Part shown: positions 16,147 through 24,647 of the stretch, piece by piece
Numbering within the stretch: position 1 is the first letter of the stretch
Layout of the letters: every line of letters starts with the position of its first letter
Assembly (NCBI RefSeq): GCF_018638295.1
Contig: NZ_JABTTS010000016.1
Location: 62,001-126,000 of the forward strand
Length of the DNA: 64,000 nt
Direction of reading: 5' to 3'
From: Streptomyces sp. CHD11
Lineage (GTDB): Bacteria; Actinomycetota; Actinomycetes; Streptomycetales; Streptomycetaceae
Translations under genes and position numbers: made by a program
Notes under the pieces: generated by a model
Told to the model about the DNA's origin: nothing
The model's database searches: none
Seen by the model: only the letters and a program-made list of their open reading frames with translations

Positions 16147-17787
16147 TCAGCCGCCTGCTCGTAGCACGGCTGCGACAATCGGGCCGGCCGAGTCGCCGCC
16201 GTGCCCGCCCTTCTGGACCATGGCTGCCGCCGCGATGTCATTGCGGAAGGCGGTGAACCAGCTGTCCGAGGTGGCGTTGCCGTCGACCTCCGCCGACCCG
16301 GTCTTCGCCCCGATGTCCCCGTCGAGGCGGGCCATGGCCTTCTGTCCCGTGCCCTGCGTGGCGGTGAGCCGCATCATCTCCTTCAGCTGGGCGGCGGTAT
16401 CCGCCGGCAGGCCCTTGGCCTGCGCCAGCTTCCGGCCGTCGAGGTCGGGGGAGACGAGATACGGCTGGCGGAAGGTGCCGGTGATGGCGGTGGCCGTCAC
16501 CGAGGCCATGTTCAGCGGGTTCATCTGCACCTGGCCCTGGCCGATGGCGTTCGCCGCCTGGTCCGGGCCGCCCACGGCGGGCACGCTGCCGTCGAAGGAG
16601 GCGATACCGGTCTTCCAGTCGTCCCGGCCGAGCCCGAACCGCTCCTGCGCCTCCTGGGTGAGCGAGGCCTCGCTGAGCGGCTTCTCGTCGATGAGCTTGA
16701 TGAAGGCCGTGTTGCAGGAGCGCAGGAAGCTGTTGGCGAGGGTGGCGCCCTCGTTCGGCTCCATGCCGGTGAGGTTCTTGAAGGTCTGGCTCTGCCACAC
16801 CGCGCTGGGCGTGCAGGGCGCCGGACCGTTCATCGAGGTCACGCCGTTGTCGATGAGCATGGCCGCGGTGATGATCTTCATGGTGGAACCGGGGGCGACC
16901 TGGCCCTGGAAGGCCGCGTTGAACCCGTCCGCACGCTGGTTCGCCACCGCCAGCACCTCACCGGTGCTCGGCTTCACGGCCACCACCGACGACTCGGCGA
17001 ACTTCTGCACCGCCTTCTCGGCTGCCGCCTGCGCCCCGGCGCTGAGGGTGGTGCGCAGCTTGCCCGCCTCCCCCTCGGCCAGGGTCAGCAGCGCGGTGTC
17101 CGCGCCGGCCTCGCCGGAGGCGGACGCGGCGTGCCTGACCACCAGTTCGACACCGGGGGTGCCGCCCGCCTGCGCGCCGTACTTCTGGCGCAAAGTGTCC
17201 AGGATCGGGCCGAGGGAGGGGTACTTCTCCTTCGTCAGCACCTTGCCGTCGCGGTCCACGGCCTCGATGGGCGGCTGCGCGGACTCGCCGGTGACGAGGG
17301 TGTCGCCCTCCCGCAGCTCCGGATGCACGACGGACGGCCGCCAGTCGACCAGCGCCCGCCCGGTGGTCTTCCCCCGGACGACCGTGAGTCTGCTCGTGTA
17401 GCGCAGTGGCTTCGACTTCCCGTCGTAGGCGACGGTGGCCCGCACGGTGAACGGGACGGTGGTGCCGGTGGCCCGGCCGGGAGCGATCTCGACCTTGCCG
17501 ATCCGCGCCTCCTCGCCGTACTCCGCCAGCAGCGCTCCGGCCTCCTGCGCGTTGTTCGTGTGCGACGCCGCCTGCGCGGCCTGCCCCTTCTCCCAGGCCC
17601 CGAAGAACGCCTCGCTCGCCTCCGTGACCTCGTCCTGGTCAGGAGGCCCCGACTTCTTGGTCTCCGAGGCCCCGCCGCCCCCGTCCCCGCTCACGGCCGA
17701 CACGATGTTGTAGGCCCCGTACCCGGCCCCTCCCACCATCACCGCGAACACGCCGCCTATGGCAGCGGCCTTGACCCCCTTGCCCAT
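16147..17787 (-). CDS. Class B penicillin-binding protein with NTF2-like N-terminal domain (paralogue)
   Basis: A 546-residue paralogue of the neighbouring transpeptidase with the same layout: N-terminal anchor (AAAIGGVFAVMVGGAGYGAYNIV), NTF2-like domain, dimer region and transpeptidase domain. Motifs are STMK (GSTMKIITAAMLI), SCN (LRSCNTAFI) and KTG (GAKTGSAEVDGN). The ATG at 17787 is chosen over a GTG ten codons upstream because it gives a normal short cytoplasmic tail. A strong palindrome lies 33 bases before it. Tandem duplication beside ssgE suggests a developmental wall-synthesis role, which is inference. Confidence 0.92.
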   Translation of the reverse strand: MGKGVKAAAIGGVFAVMVGGAGYGAYNIVSAVSGDGGGGASETKKSGPPDQDEVTEASEAFFGAWEKGQAAQAASHTNNAQEAGALLAEYGEEARIGKVEIAPGRATGTTVPFTVRATVAYDGKSKPLRYTSRLTVVRGKTTGRALVDWRPSVVHPELREGDTLVTGESAQPPIEAVDRDGKVLTKEKYPSLGPILDTLRQKYGAQAGGTPGVELVVRHAASASGEAGADTALLTLAEGEAGKLRTTLSAGAQAAAEKAVQKFAESSVVAVKPSTGEVLAVANQRADGFNAAFQGQVAPGSTMKIITAAMLIDNGVTSMNGPAPCTPSAVWQSQTFKNLTGMEPNEGATLANSFLRSCNTAFIKLIDEKPLSEASLTQEAQERFGLGRDDWKTGIASFDGSVPAVGGPDQAANAIGQGQVQMNPLNMASVTATAITGTFRQPYLVSPDLDGRKLAQAKGLPADTAAQLKEMMRLTATQGTGQKAMARLDGDIGAKTGSAEVDGNATSDSWFTAFRNDIAAAAMVQKGGHGGDSAGPIVAAVLRAGG

Positions 17788-17819
17788 CGGGCGAACCCCT
17801 CCCCGGCCGGACCCCACGT

Positions 17820-17839
17820 TTTCTGAACGTGTTCAGAAA
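17820..17839. promoter_or_regulatory. 20-bp palindrome TTTCTGAAC-GT-GTTCAGAAA upstream of PBP genes
   Basis: Nine-base arms are exactly complementary, 33 bases upstream of the PBP start codon and probably inside its promoter. It is much more A/T-rich than its surroundings, as expected of an operator or sigma-factor target. The binding protein is not identifiable from the window. Confidence 0.6.
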
Positions 17840-18115
17840 GCCCGGCGCGTGAGCACTCTATGCGGTGAGCGTTCCCCCCGGGACGCCTGTTTCCGATTGG
17901 TGTCCCAATGGAGACCCGGCCCCACGGGATCCGGACGACCGCCCGCGACCGCGCCCACGTGTACGTCCGGAGCGTGAACCCCGGACCGCAGTGACCGGGG
18001 TACTGGCTCAAGGGACCGGACGGGGTGCGGGAGTACATGGATCCCGCATACTGCCCGGTCGACCTGGTGATGCACACTGCTGAGGCAGTCCAGTGAGCGG
18101 AGAACGGGGAGCCGT

Positions 18116-18478
18116 GTGGGAGTTCGCGATTGGTGGATCAGGCGCAGAGCGGGCGCCCGGATCGAGCGCATGGTCGATGCGGTGAACTCCGGGCAGGTTC
18201 TGGTCGCCGATGCCACCGCCTACGAGGCGTTCGGAGCCGGCCAGGGCGTTGCGGGTGTGCTTGAGGTCCACGACGACCACGTGCACTTCAAGGCGAACTC
18301 GGAGATCACGGCCGCGGACGGCGGCCGGCACACCACTCGGTCCCGGATCGCCGAAGTGCGTGCCGGTGACGAGCCGGGCGAGCTGGTGATCGTCTTCCGC
18401 GCCCCGGCACCCTTCCAGGCCGTCGTGGTGACACCTTTCAGACATGTGGACAGGTGGCGCGCTCTGGCCGCCGGCTGA
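18116..18478 (+). CDS. Hypothetical 120-residue protein
   Basis: A soluble 120-residue protein starting MGVRDWWIRRRAGARIERMV, with a helical N-terminus followed by alternating beta-strands (GVAGVLEVHDDHVHFKANSEI, TTRSRIAEVRAGDEPGELVIVFRAPAPFQAVVVTPF), suggesting a small beta-barrel or PH-like fold. GTG start after a GGAGAACGGGGA tract. The gene converges on pmt, with 52 bases between. I do not recognise a family. Coding bias fits a real gene. Confidence 0.65.
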   Translation: MGVRDWWIRRRAGARIERMVDAVNSGQVLVADATAYEAFGAGQGVAGVLEVHDDHVHFKANSEITAADGGRHTTRSRIAEVRAGDEPGELVIVFRAPAPFQAVVVTPFRHVDRWRALAAG

Positions 18479-18530
18479 GCCCATCGCGCATCCGCTGAGC
18501 CGGAGCCGTCCCCAAGACGTAACCGCCCGG

Positions 18531-20276
18531 CTAGACCCACGTGTCCAGCCACATCCGCGACCGCCAGTCGTCGATCGGGATCGGGATGCCGGTGTGGAGG
18601 GGCCAGAAGTAGATGAAGTTCCAGGCGATCAGCAGGGTGAGGACGCCCGCCGCCGTCGCGCCCGCGACCCGGCGGGTGTCGCCGGAGCGGGGTGGGCCGG
18701 TGAGTGCGCCCAGGAGCATCGCCACGGCCAGGCAGAGGAAGGGCACGAAGACGATGGCGTAGAAGAAGAAGATCGTGCGTTCCTGGTAGAAGAACCACGG
18801 GAGGTAGCCGGCCACGATGCCGCAGGCGATGGCGCCCGCACGCCAGTCGCGGCGGAAGAACCAGCGCCACAGCACGTAGAGCAGGGCGAAGCAGCCCACC
18901 CACCACAGCATGGGCGTGCCGATCGCCAGGACCTCCTGGGCGCACTTCTCCCCCGCGTCGACGGGGCAGCCGTCCGCGCCGGGGGCCGGGGACTCGTAGA
19001 AGTACGACACCGGACGGCCGGCGACGATCCAGCTCCACGGGTTGGACTCGTAGGTGTGCGGTGAGGACAGGCCGACGTGGAACTCGTAGACCTGGGTCTC
19101 GTAGTGCCACAGACTGCGCCACCAGTCGGGGAACAGCCAGGACCAGTCGCTGTCGCGGCCGTCCCGCACCGCCCAGTCGCGGTAGTAGCCGCCGGTGCCG
19201 TCGGACGGGGAGAGGATCCAGCCGGTCCAGGACGCGAAGTAGGTGACCACCGCCACCGGCACCGTGGACAGGAACGCCCAGCCCAGATCGCGCTTCAGCA
19301 CCGCCGTCCGGGGCCGCCGGGCGCCCGCGACCCGGCGCGCGCCGACGTCCCAGAGCACCGCCAATACACAGAACGCCGCCATGATGTAGAGGGCGTTCCA
19401 CTTGGTGCCGATCGCCAGGCCCAGCATCAGGCCGGCCGTGAGCCGCCAGGGCCGGAAGCCGATCCGGGTCTTCTCGGCGGCCTCGGCGTCGGGCCGGGCC
19501 CGTCCGCCGGCGTCCACCGGCAGCGCGGCGGCCAGCTTCGCCCGCGCCCGGTCCCGGTCGACCACCAGAGCGCCGAACGCCGCCAGCACGAAGAACATCA
19601 GCACACCGTCGAGCAGCGCCGTCCGGCTCATCACGAAGTGCAGCCCGTCCACCGCCATCAGCGCGCCCGCGAGACAGCCGAGGAACGTGGAACGGAAGAG
19701 CCTGCGGCCGATCCGGCACAGCATCAGCACCGACAGCGTGCCCAGCAGGGCGGTCATGAAGCGCCAGCCGAACGGGTCGAAGCCGAACATCAGCTCGCCC
19801 AGACCGATCATGTACTTACCGACCGGTGGATGCACCACATACGCCGCGTCGGTGGGGATCGGCACGTCCCCGCCCGAGTTCAGGATCAGGCTGTTGGCGT
19901 TCTTCTCCCAGTTGACCTCGAACCCGCGGTGGACCAGCGCCCAGGCGTCCTTGGCGTAGTACGTCTCGTCGAATATCACCGCCTTCGGGCTGCCCAGGTT
20001 CCAGAACCGCAGCACCCCCGCCAGCAGCGTGACCAGCAGCGGACCGCCCCACGCCGACCAGCGCGTGATGCGCCGCGCGAGTGGCGGCGCCACCCCGAGC
20101 GTCGCCCACAGCCGGCCGGACGGCTCGGTGTACGGGGGGACCAGACGGTCGCGGACATCGGCTCTGGGGCCGGGCGCCCGGTAGCCGAAACGGCGCAGCC
20201 GCTGCTGCCACGTCTGCCGCTCGTCGAGCGGAGACTGCTCCTGCCGGGTGTCCGTGGAGGACGCGGTACTGGTCAC
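18531..20276 (-). CDS. pmt: Dolichyl-phosphate-mannose protein mannosyltransferase (Pmt)
   Basis: A 581-residue PMT-family glycosyltransferase that transfers mannose from a polyprenyl-phosphate donor to Ser/Thr of secreted proteins at the membrane. The essential Asp-Glu pair is in FDETYYAKDAWALVHRGFEVNW after the first helix; repeated hydrophobic helices fill the rest, and the C-terminal four-helix PMT_4TMC segment contains WNFIYFWPLHTGIPI. The GTG at 20276 (MTSTASSTDTRQEQ) is chosen; the frame extends upstream but crosses the divergent rsmI promoter. In S. coelicolor the homologue glycosylates secreted proteins and supports phiC31 infection. Confidence 0.9.
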   Translation of the reverse strand: MTSTASSTDTRQEQSPLDERQTWQQRLRRFGYRAPGPRADVRDRLVPPYTEPSGRLWATLGVAPPLARRITRWSAWGGPLLVTLLAGVLRFWNLGSPKAVIFDETYYAKDAWALVHRGFEVNWEKNANSLILNSGGDVPIPTDAAYVVHPPVGKYMIGLGELMFGFDPFGWRFMTALLGTLSVLMLCRIGRRLFRSTFLGCLAGALMAVDGLHFVMSRTALLDGVLMFFVLAAFGALVVDRDRARAKLAAALPVDAGGRARPDAEAAEKTRIGFRPWRLTAGLMLGLAIGTKWNALYIMAAFCVLAVLWDVGARRVAGARRPRTAVLKRDLGWAFLSTVPVAVVTYFASWTGWILSPSDGTGGYYRDWAVRDGRDSDWSWLFPDWWRSLWHYETQVYEFHVGLSSPHTYESNPWSWIVAGRPVSYFYESPAPGADGCPVDAGEKCAQEVLAIGTPMLWWVGCFALLYVLWRWFFRRDWRAGAIACGIVAGYLPWFFYQERTIFFFYAIVFVPFLCLAVAMLLGALTGPPRSGDTRRVAGATAAGVLTLLIAWNFIYFWPLHTGIPIPIDDWRSRMWLDTWV

Positions 20277-20361
20277 CGCGCCATCGTAGGGAACGTCGCT
20301 GTGTGAGTCCCGCGCATGGGCGGTATGCCTCGCCTCCCTCCACAACTGGGAGGATGGGACC

Positions 20362-21258
20362 GTGACCGGAACCCTCGTACTCGCAGGCACCCCCATCGGC
20401 GACATCACCGACGCGCCGCCCCGGCTCGCCGAGGAACTGACCGGCGCCGACGTGATCGCCGCCGAGGACACCAGGCGGCTGCGCCGGCTGACCCAGGCGC
20501 TCGGTGTCACCACCAGGGGCCGGGTCGTGTCGTACTTCGAGGGGAACGAGTCCGCCCGTACGCCCGAACTGGTCGGGGAACTGGCGGGTGGCGCGCGCGT
20601 GCTGCTCGTGACGGACGCCGGGATGCCGTCCGTGTCCGACCCCGGATACCGGCTGGTCGCCGCCGCCGTCGAGCGGGACATCAAGGTCACCGCCGTGCCG
20701 GGCCCGTCCGCCGTGCTCACCGCGCTGGCCCTGTCCGGGCTGCCCGTCGACCGCTTCTGCTTCGAGGGCTTCCTGCCCCGCAAGGCCGGGGAAAGGCTGG
20801 GGCGGCTGCGCGAGGTCGCGGACGAGCGGCGCACCCTCGTCTACTTCGAGGCCCCGCACCGCCTCGACGACACCCTCGCCGCGATGGCCGAGGTCTTCGG
20901 CGCCGGGCGCCGGGCAGCCGTCTGCCGGGAGCTGACCAAGACGTACGAGGAGGTCCGGCGCGGCCCGCTGGCGGACCTCGCGCGGTGGGCGGCCGAGGGC
21001 GTGCGCGGGGAGATCACCGTGGTGGTCGAGGGCGCGCCGGAGAGGGGTGCCGACGAGGTCGACGCGGCCGAGCTGGTGCGCAGGGTGGGGGTGCGCGAGG
21101 AGGCGGGGGAGCGGCGCAAGGACGCCATCGCCGCGGTGGCGGTGCAGGTGGGGGTGCCGAAGCGGCAGGTGTTCGACGCGGTGGTCGCGGCCAAGAACGC
21201 CGGTGGAGGACCTGGACCTGGTTCTGGTTCCGGTTCCGGTTCCGGGGAGCGCCGTTAG
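20362..21258 (+). CDS. rsmI: 16S rRNA 2'-O-ribose methyltransferase RsmI
   Basis: A 298-residue tetrapyrrole-methylase-fold enzyme that uses S-adenosylmethionine to methylate the 2'-OH of C1402 in 16S rRNA. Family motifs are GTLVLAGTPIGDITDAPPRL (5-24), AAEDTRRLRRL, the SAM loop VTDAGMPSVSDPGYRLV, GPSAVLTALALSGLP and the KTYEEVRRG block. It ends in an unusual Gly-Ser repeat tail (PGPGSGSGSGSGERR) encoded by six-base DNA repeats. GTG start. Divergent from pmt across 85 bases. Confidence 0.93.
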   Translation: MTGTLVLAGTPIGDITDAPPRLAEELTGADVIAAEDTRRLRRLTQALGVTTRGRVVSYFEGNESARTPELVGELAGGARVLLVTDAGMPSVSDPGYRLVAAAVERDIKVTAVPGPSAVLTALALSGLPVDRFCFEGFLPRKAGERLGRLREVADERRTLVYFEAPHRLDDTLAAMAEVFGAGRRAAVCRELTKTYEEVRRGPLADLARWAAEGVRGEITVVVEGAPERGADEVDAAELVRRVGVREEAGERRKDAIAAVAVQVGVPKRQVFDAVVAAKNAGGGPGPGSGSGSGSGERR

Positions 21259-21419
21259 GGGATGCGGTGCGTCGCGGGCTGCCCGTTGGGAGGGGAGGGC
21301 CTGTCGCGCGCTCCCCGCGCCGATGGGGGTGTGCCGGATTGCTGCCGCCAGCCGGTTTCTCCTCCCGCGCTCGTCTCCGGCGCCCGGCGGGTCCGCGCGG
21401 CTTCCGTAGGATCGGGGGC

Positions 21420-22301
21420 ATGCCTGCGAACGCCTCCGACAAGAACGCCGCCCCGCCGCTCCCCGAACCCCTGCGGGTACCGGTCGCGGACTCCCACACC
21501 CACCTCGACATGCAGTCCGGCACGGTCGCGGATGCCCTCGCCAAGGCGGCGTCGGTGGGGGTCACGACGGTGGTGCAGGTCGGCTGCGATCTCGCGGGGT
21601 CCCGGTGGGCGGCGGAGACGGCGGCGGCCCACGACGGCGTCCACGCGACGGTCGCGCTGCACCCCAACGAGGCCCCGCGGATCGTCCACGGTGACCCCGA
21701 CGGCTGGTCGCGGCAGGGTGCCCGGGAGCCCGGCGGTGACGCGGCGCTGGACGACGCGCTCGCCGAGATCGACCGGCTGGCCGCGCTGCCGCAGGTCAGG
21801 GGCGTGGGGGAGACCGGTCTTGACTACTTCCGCACCGGACCCGAGGGCAAGGAGGCGCAGGAGCGGTCCTTCCGCGCCCATATAGAGATCGCCAAGCGGC
21901 ACGGCAGGACGCTGGTGATCCACGACCGTGACGCCCACGCCGACGTCCTGCGCGTACTGAAGGAGGAGGGCGCCCCCGAGCGCACCGTCTTCCACTGCTA
22001 CTCCGGGGACGCCGAGATGGCGGAGATCTGCGCGGGCGCCGGCTACTTCATGTCGTTCGCGGGCAACGTCACCTTCAAGAACGCGCGGAACCTGCGGGAG
22101 GCCCTCTCGGTGGCCCCGCTGGAGCTGGTGCTGGTGGAGACCGACGCTCCGTTCCTCACCCCGGCGCCCTACCGGGGGCGGCCGAACGCCCCCTACCTGG
22201 TGCCGGTCACGGTGCGTGCCATGGCGGCCGTCCGGGGCGTCGACGAGGACACCCTGGCCACGGCCCTCGGGTCGAACACGGCACGCGCCTTCGGCTACTG
22301 A
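21420..22301 (+). CDS. TatD family metal-dependent hydrolase
   Basis: A 293-residue TatD-family protein (TIM-barrel DNase-like hydrolase). Metal ligands are visible as H26-x-H28 in SHTHLD, Glu in GVGETGLDYF, His in LVIHDRDAH, His in FHCYSGD and Asp in LVETDAPFLTP. An N-terminal extension of 20 residues precedes the barrel. ATG start. It lies 161 bases after rsmI and 113 before the rpf gene. TatD proteins act as 3'-5' exonucleases in some bacteria; the in vivo role is not settled. Confidence 0.9.
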   Translation: MPANASDKNAAPPLPEPLRVPVADSHTHLDMQSGTVADALAKAASVGVTTVVQVGCDLAGSRWAAETAAAHDGVHATVALHPNEAPRIVHGDPDGWSRQGAREPGGDAALDDALAEIDRLAALPQVRGVGETGLDYFRTGPEGKEAQERSFRAHIEIAKRHGRTLVIHDRDAHADVLRVLKEEGAPERTVFHCYSGDAEMAEICAGAGYFMSFAGNVTFKNARNLREALSVAPLELVLVETDAPFLTPAPYRGRPNAPYLVPVTVRAMAAVRGVDEDTLATALGSNTARAFGY

Positions 22302-22414
22302 GGGAAGCGGTTCCGGACACGTTCCGTAGTCGTGTCGCCTGCGAGAGCGACCGGCGCTCGGCTAGGTTCTGGGAGCCCGATCGGGAACCCGTGGCCAGCC
22401 TGGAGCGAGTCGGC

Positions 22415-23686
22415 GTGAGCAGCACCCTGCGGTTCGAGACGTACGAGAAGACGTACGAGAAGACGTGCCGGACGCATGAGGTCTGCGGTGATCTGCACGA
22501 GGTGGAGACCGTGCCCGGACTCCCCCGCCAGTCACCCCGCCCCGCACCGGCCCGGCGGTCCGCGCACCGGCGCCGCGGCCGGTACGCCGAGCGGGCGGAC
22601 GGCGTACGCAGGATGCTGCCGCGGGCGCTGGTCGTGGCGTTCCTCGCCGGTGGCACCAGCGCCTTCGTCGCCGAGGACAAGGCGGTCGAGCTGAGCGTCG
22701 ACGGCCGGACCCGCACCCTGCACACCTTCGCCGACGATGTCACCGGACTGCTCGCCGAGGAGGGCGTACGGACCGGGGCGCATGATGTGATCACGCCCGC
22801 CCCCGGCACCGCGCTCGCCCACGGCGACGAGATCGAGGTGCGCCGCGGACGCCCCCTGCTGCTGACTCTCGACGGCCGGCGCAGCGTGGTGTGGACGACG
22901 GCGCACACGGTGGAGGGGGCGCTCGAAGAGCTCGGGGTGCGCCTGGAGGGCGCGCATCTGTCGGCCTCGCGCGACCGGCGCGTCGGGCGGGAAGGTCTCG
23001 CACTGGACGTCCGTACCGAACGCTCCGTGACGGTCATGGCGGACGGGCGGGAGCGCACCGTCCGCACCAACGCCGCGACGGTCCACGAGACGGTGCGCCA
23101 GGCCGGGGTCACCCTGCGCGGCCGCGACACCACCTCCGTCGCCCCCGGCAGCTTCCCGCGCGACGGCCAGACCGTCACGGTGCTGCGGATCACCGACGGC
23201 CGCGAGGTCCGCGACGAGGCGATCCCCTACTCCGAGGTGCGGGTCGAGGACCCCGCGCTGGCCCGGGGCACCGAGGTCGTCGACCGGCCGGGGCGGCCGG
23301 GGCTGCGCCGCCTCACCTACGCGCGGCGCACCGTCAACGGGGTCCGGCAGAGAGCGAGGCTGCTCCGCTCCGAGCTGGTCCGTGAACCGGCCGCGCAGCG
23401 GGTGCGGGTCGGTACCCGGACACCGCCGGTGTCGGTACGGGGAGCGGACGGACTGGACTGGAACGCGCTGGCCGCGTGCGAGTCCGGGGGACGGCCCGAC
23501 GCGGTGGACCCCTCGGGGACGTACGGCGGGCTGTACCAGTTCGACACCCCGACCTGGCAGGGCCTCGGCGGCAGCGGACGGCCCCAGGACGCACCGGCGG
23601 CGGAACAGACGTACCGGGCGAAGAAGCTGTACATCCGGCACGGCACGGGCGCGTGGCCGCACTGCGGGGAGCGGCTGCGGGGATGA
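22415..23686 (+). CDS. rpfB: Resuscitation-promoting factor, RpfB type (DUF348-G5-Rpf)
   Basis: A secreted muralytic enzyme of about 423 residues that loosens peptidoglycan during growth restart and spore germination. A basic N-terminus is followed by a membrane/signal segment (PRALVVAFLAGGTSAFVAED), three DUF348 ubiquitin-like repeats (the first starts KAVELSVDGRTRTLHTFADDV), a G5 domain (SEVRVEDPALARGTEVVDRPG) and the C-terminal Rpf domain. The catalytic Glu is in AACESGG, and the lysozyme-like fold continues through TYGGLYQFDTPTWQGLGG. The GTG at 22415 follows GGAG by nine bases; a GTG at 22391 is an alternative. A short YEKTYEKT duplication sits in the N-terminal tail. Confidence 0.9.
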   Translation: MSSTLRFETYEKTYEKTCRTHEVCGDLHEVETVPGLPRQSPRPAPARRSAHRRRGRYAERADGVRRMLPRALVVAFLAGGTSAFVAEDKAVELSVDGRTRTLHTFADDVTGLLAEEGVRTGAHDVITPAPGTALAHGDEIEVRRGRPLLLTLDGRRSVVWTTAHTVEGALEELGVRLEGAHLSASRDRRVGREGLALDVRTERSVTVMADGRERTVRTNAATVHETVRQAGVTLRGRDTTSVAPGSFPRDGQTVTVLRITDGREVRDEAIPYSEVRVEDPALARGTEVVDRPGRPGLRRLTYARRTVNGVRQRARLLRSELVREPAAQRVRVGTRTPPVSVRGADGLDWNALAACESGGRPDAVDPSGTYGGLYQFDTPTWQGLGGSGRPQDAPAAEQTYRAKKLYIRHGTGAWPHCGERLRG

Positions 23687-23717
23687 CCGGGAGCGGGGGT
23701 GTTCCGGTGCGGGCGGC

Positions 23718-23766
23718 GGTACGGGACGCCCCGGGGTGGACGGGGCCTGCCCGGCCGCCCCGTACC
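23718..23766. terminator. Possible hairpin between rpf and rsmA
   Basis: GGTACGGG (23718-23725) and CCCGTACC (23759-23766) are exact complements enclosing a G/C-rich spacer that can pair further. It follows the rpf stop and ends nine bases before rsmA, so it could be an rpf terminator or an rsmA leader structure. Confidence 0.35.
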
Positions 23767-23774
23767 CTTGTCCC

Positions 23775-24647
23775 GTGACCAGCCCCACCCCTGACGCCCT
23801 CCTGGGCCCCGCCGACATCCGTGAACTGGCGGCCGCCCTCGGCGTACGGCCCACCAAGCAGCGCGGCCAGAACTTCGTCATCGACGCCAACACGGTGCGC
23901 CGTATCGTCCGTACCGCCGGGGTCCGCCCCGACGATGTGGTCGTCGAGGTCGGCCCGGGGCTCGGGTCGCTGACGCTGGCGCTGCTGGAGGCCGCCGACC
24001 GGGTCACCGCCGTCGAGATCGACGACGTCCTCGCCGCCGCGCTGCCCGCGACCGTCGCCGCCCGTATGCCCGGCCGCGCCGAGCGGTTCGCGCTGGTCCA
24101 CTCCGACGCGATGCACGTCACCGAGCTGCCAGGACCCGCCCCGACCGCGCTGGTCGCCAACCTCCCCTACAACGTGGCCGTCCCGGTGCTGCTGCACATG
24201 CTCGAGCACTTCCCGGGCATCGAACGCACCCTCGTCATGGTCCAGGCGGAGGTCGCCGACCGGCTCGCCGCCCCGCCCGGCTCGAAGGTGTACGGCGTGC
24301 CCTCGGTCAAGGCCAACTGGTACGCGGAGGTCAAGCGGGCCGGCGCCATCGGCCGGAACGTCTTCTGGCCCGCGCCGAACGTCGACAGCGGGCTGGTCTC
24401 CCTGGTCCGCCGGGCCGAACCGCTGAAGACCGGTGCCTCCCGGCGCGAGGTCTTCGCCGTCGTCGACGCGGCCTTCGCCCAGCGCCGCAAGACCCTGCGG
24501 GCCGCGCTCGCCGGGTGGGCCGGTTCGGCCGCCGCGGCGGAGGCCGCGCTGGTCGCGGCGGGTGTCTCGCCGCAGGCCCGCGGTGAGTCCCTGACCGTCG
24601 AGGAGTTCGCCCGCATCGCCGAGCACAAGGAGCCGGGCCCGCAGTGA
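23775..24647 (+). CDS. rsmA: 16S rRNA dimethyladenosine methyltransferase RsmA (KsgA)
   Basis: A 290-residue Rossmann methyltransferase that dimethylates A1518 and A1519 of 16S rRNA using SAM. Motifs are the N-terminal RPTKQRGQNFVIDANTVRRIV, the SAM-binding VEVGPGLGSLTLAL (about 55-68), the acidic VTAVEIDD and the catalytic NLPYN (about 129-133), followed by NVFWPAPNVDSGLV. The GTG start is used. The stop overlaps the ispE GTG by four bases, so the two are translationally coupled, an arrangement seen in many actinobacteria. Confidence 0.95.
   Translation: MTSPTPDALLGPADIRELAAALGVRPTKQRGQNFVIDANTVRRIVRTAGVRPDDVVVEVGPGLGSLTLALLEAADRVTAVEIDDVLAAALPATVAARMPGRAERFALVHSDAMHVTELPGPAPTALVANLPYNVAVPVLLHMLEHFPGIERTLVMVQAEVADRLAAPPGSKVYGVPSVKANWYAEVKRAGAIGRNVFWPAPNVDSGLVSLVRRAEPLKTGASRREVFAVVDAAFAQRRKTLRAALAGWAGSAAAAEAALVAAGVSPQARGESLTVEEFARIAEHKEPGPQ

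Noticed and set aside
20316..21419. Very long open frame leading into the TatD gene
   Set aside because: It overlaps rsmI in another frame and is Arg/Gly-rich noise; the TatD ATG at 21420 has the proper domain start.
22302..22414. Possible c-di-AMP riboswitch before the rpf gene
   Set aside because: Some Streptomyces rpf genes have one, but the space before this rpfB-type gene is too short and lacks the conserved motifs.
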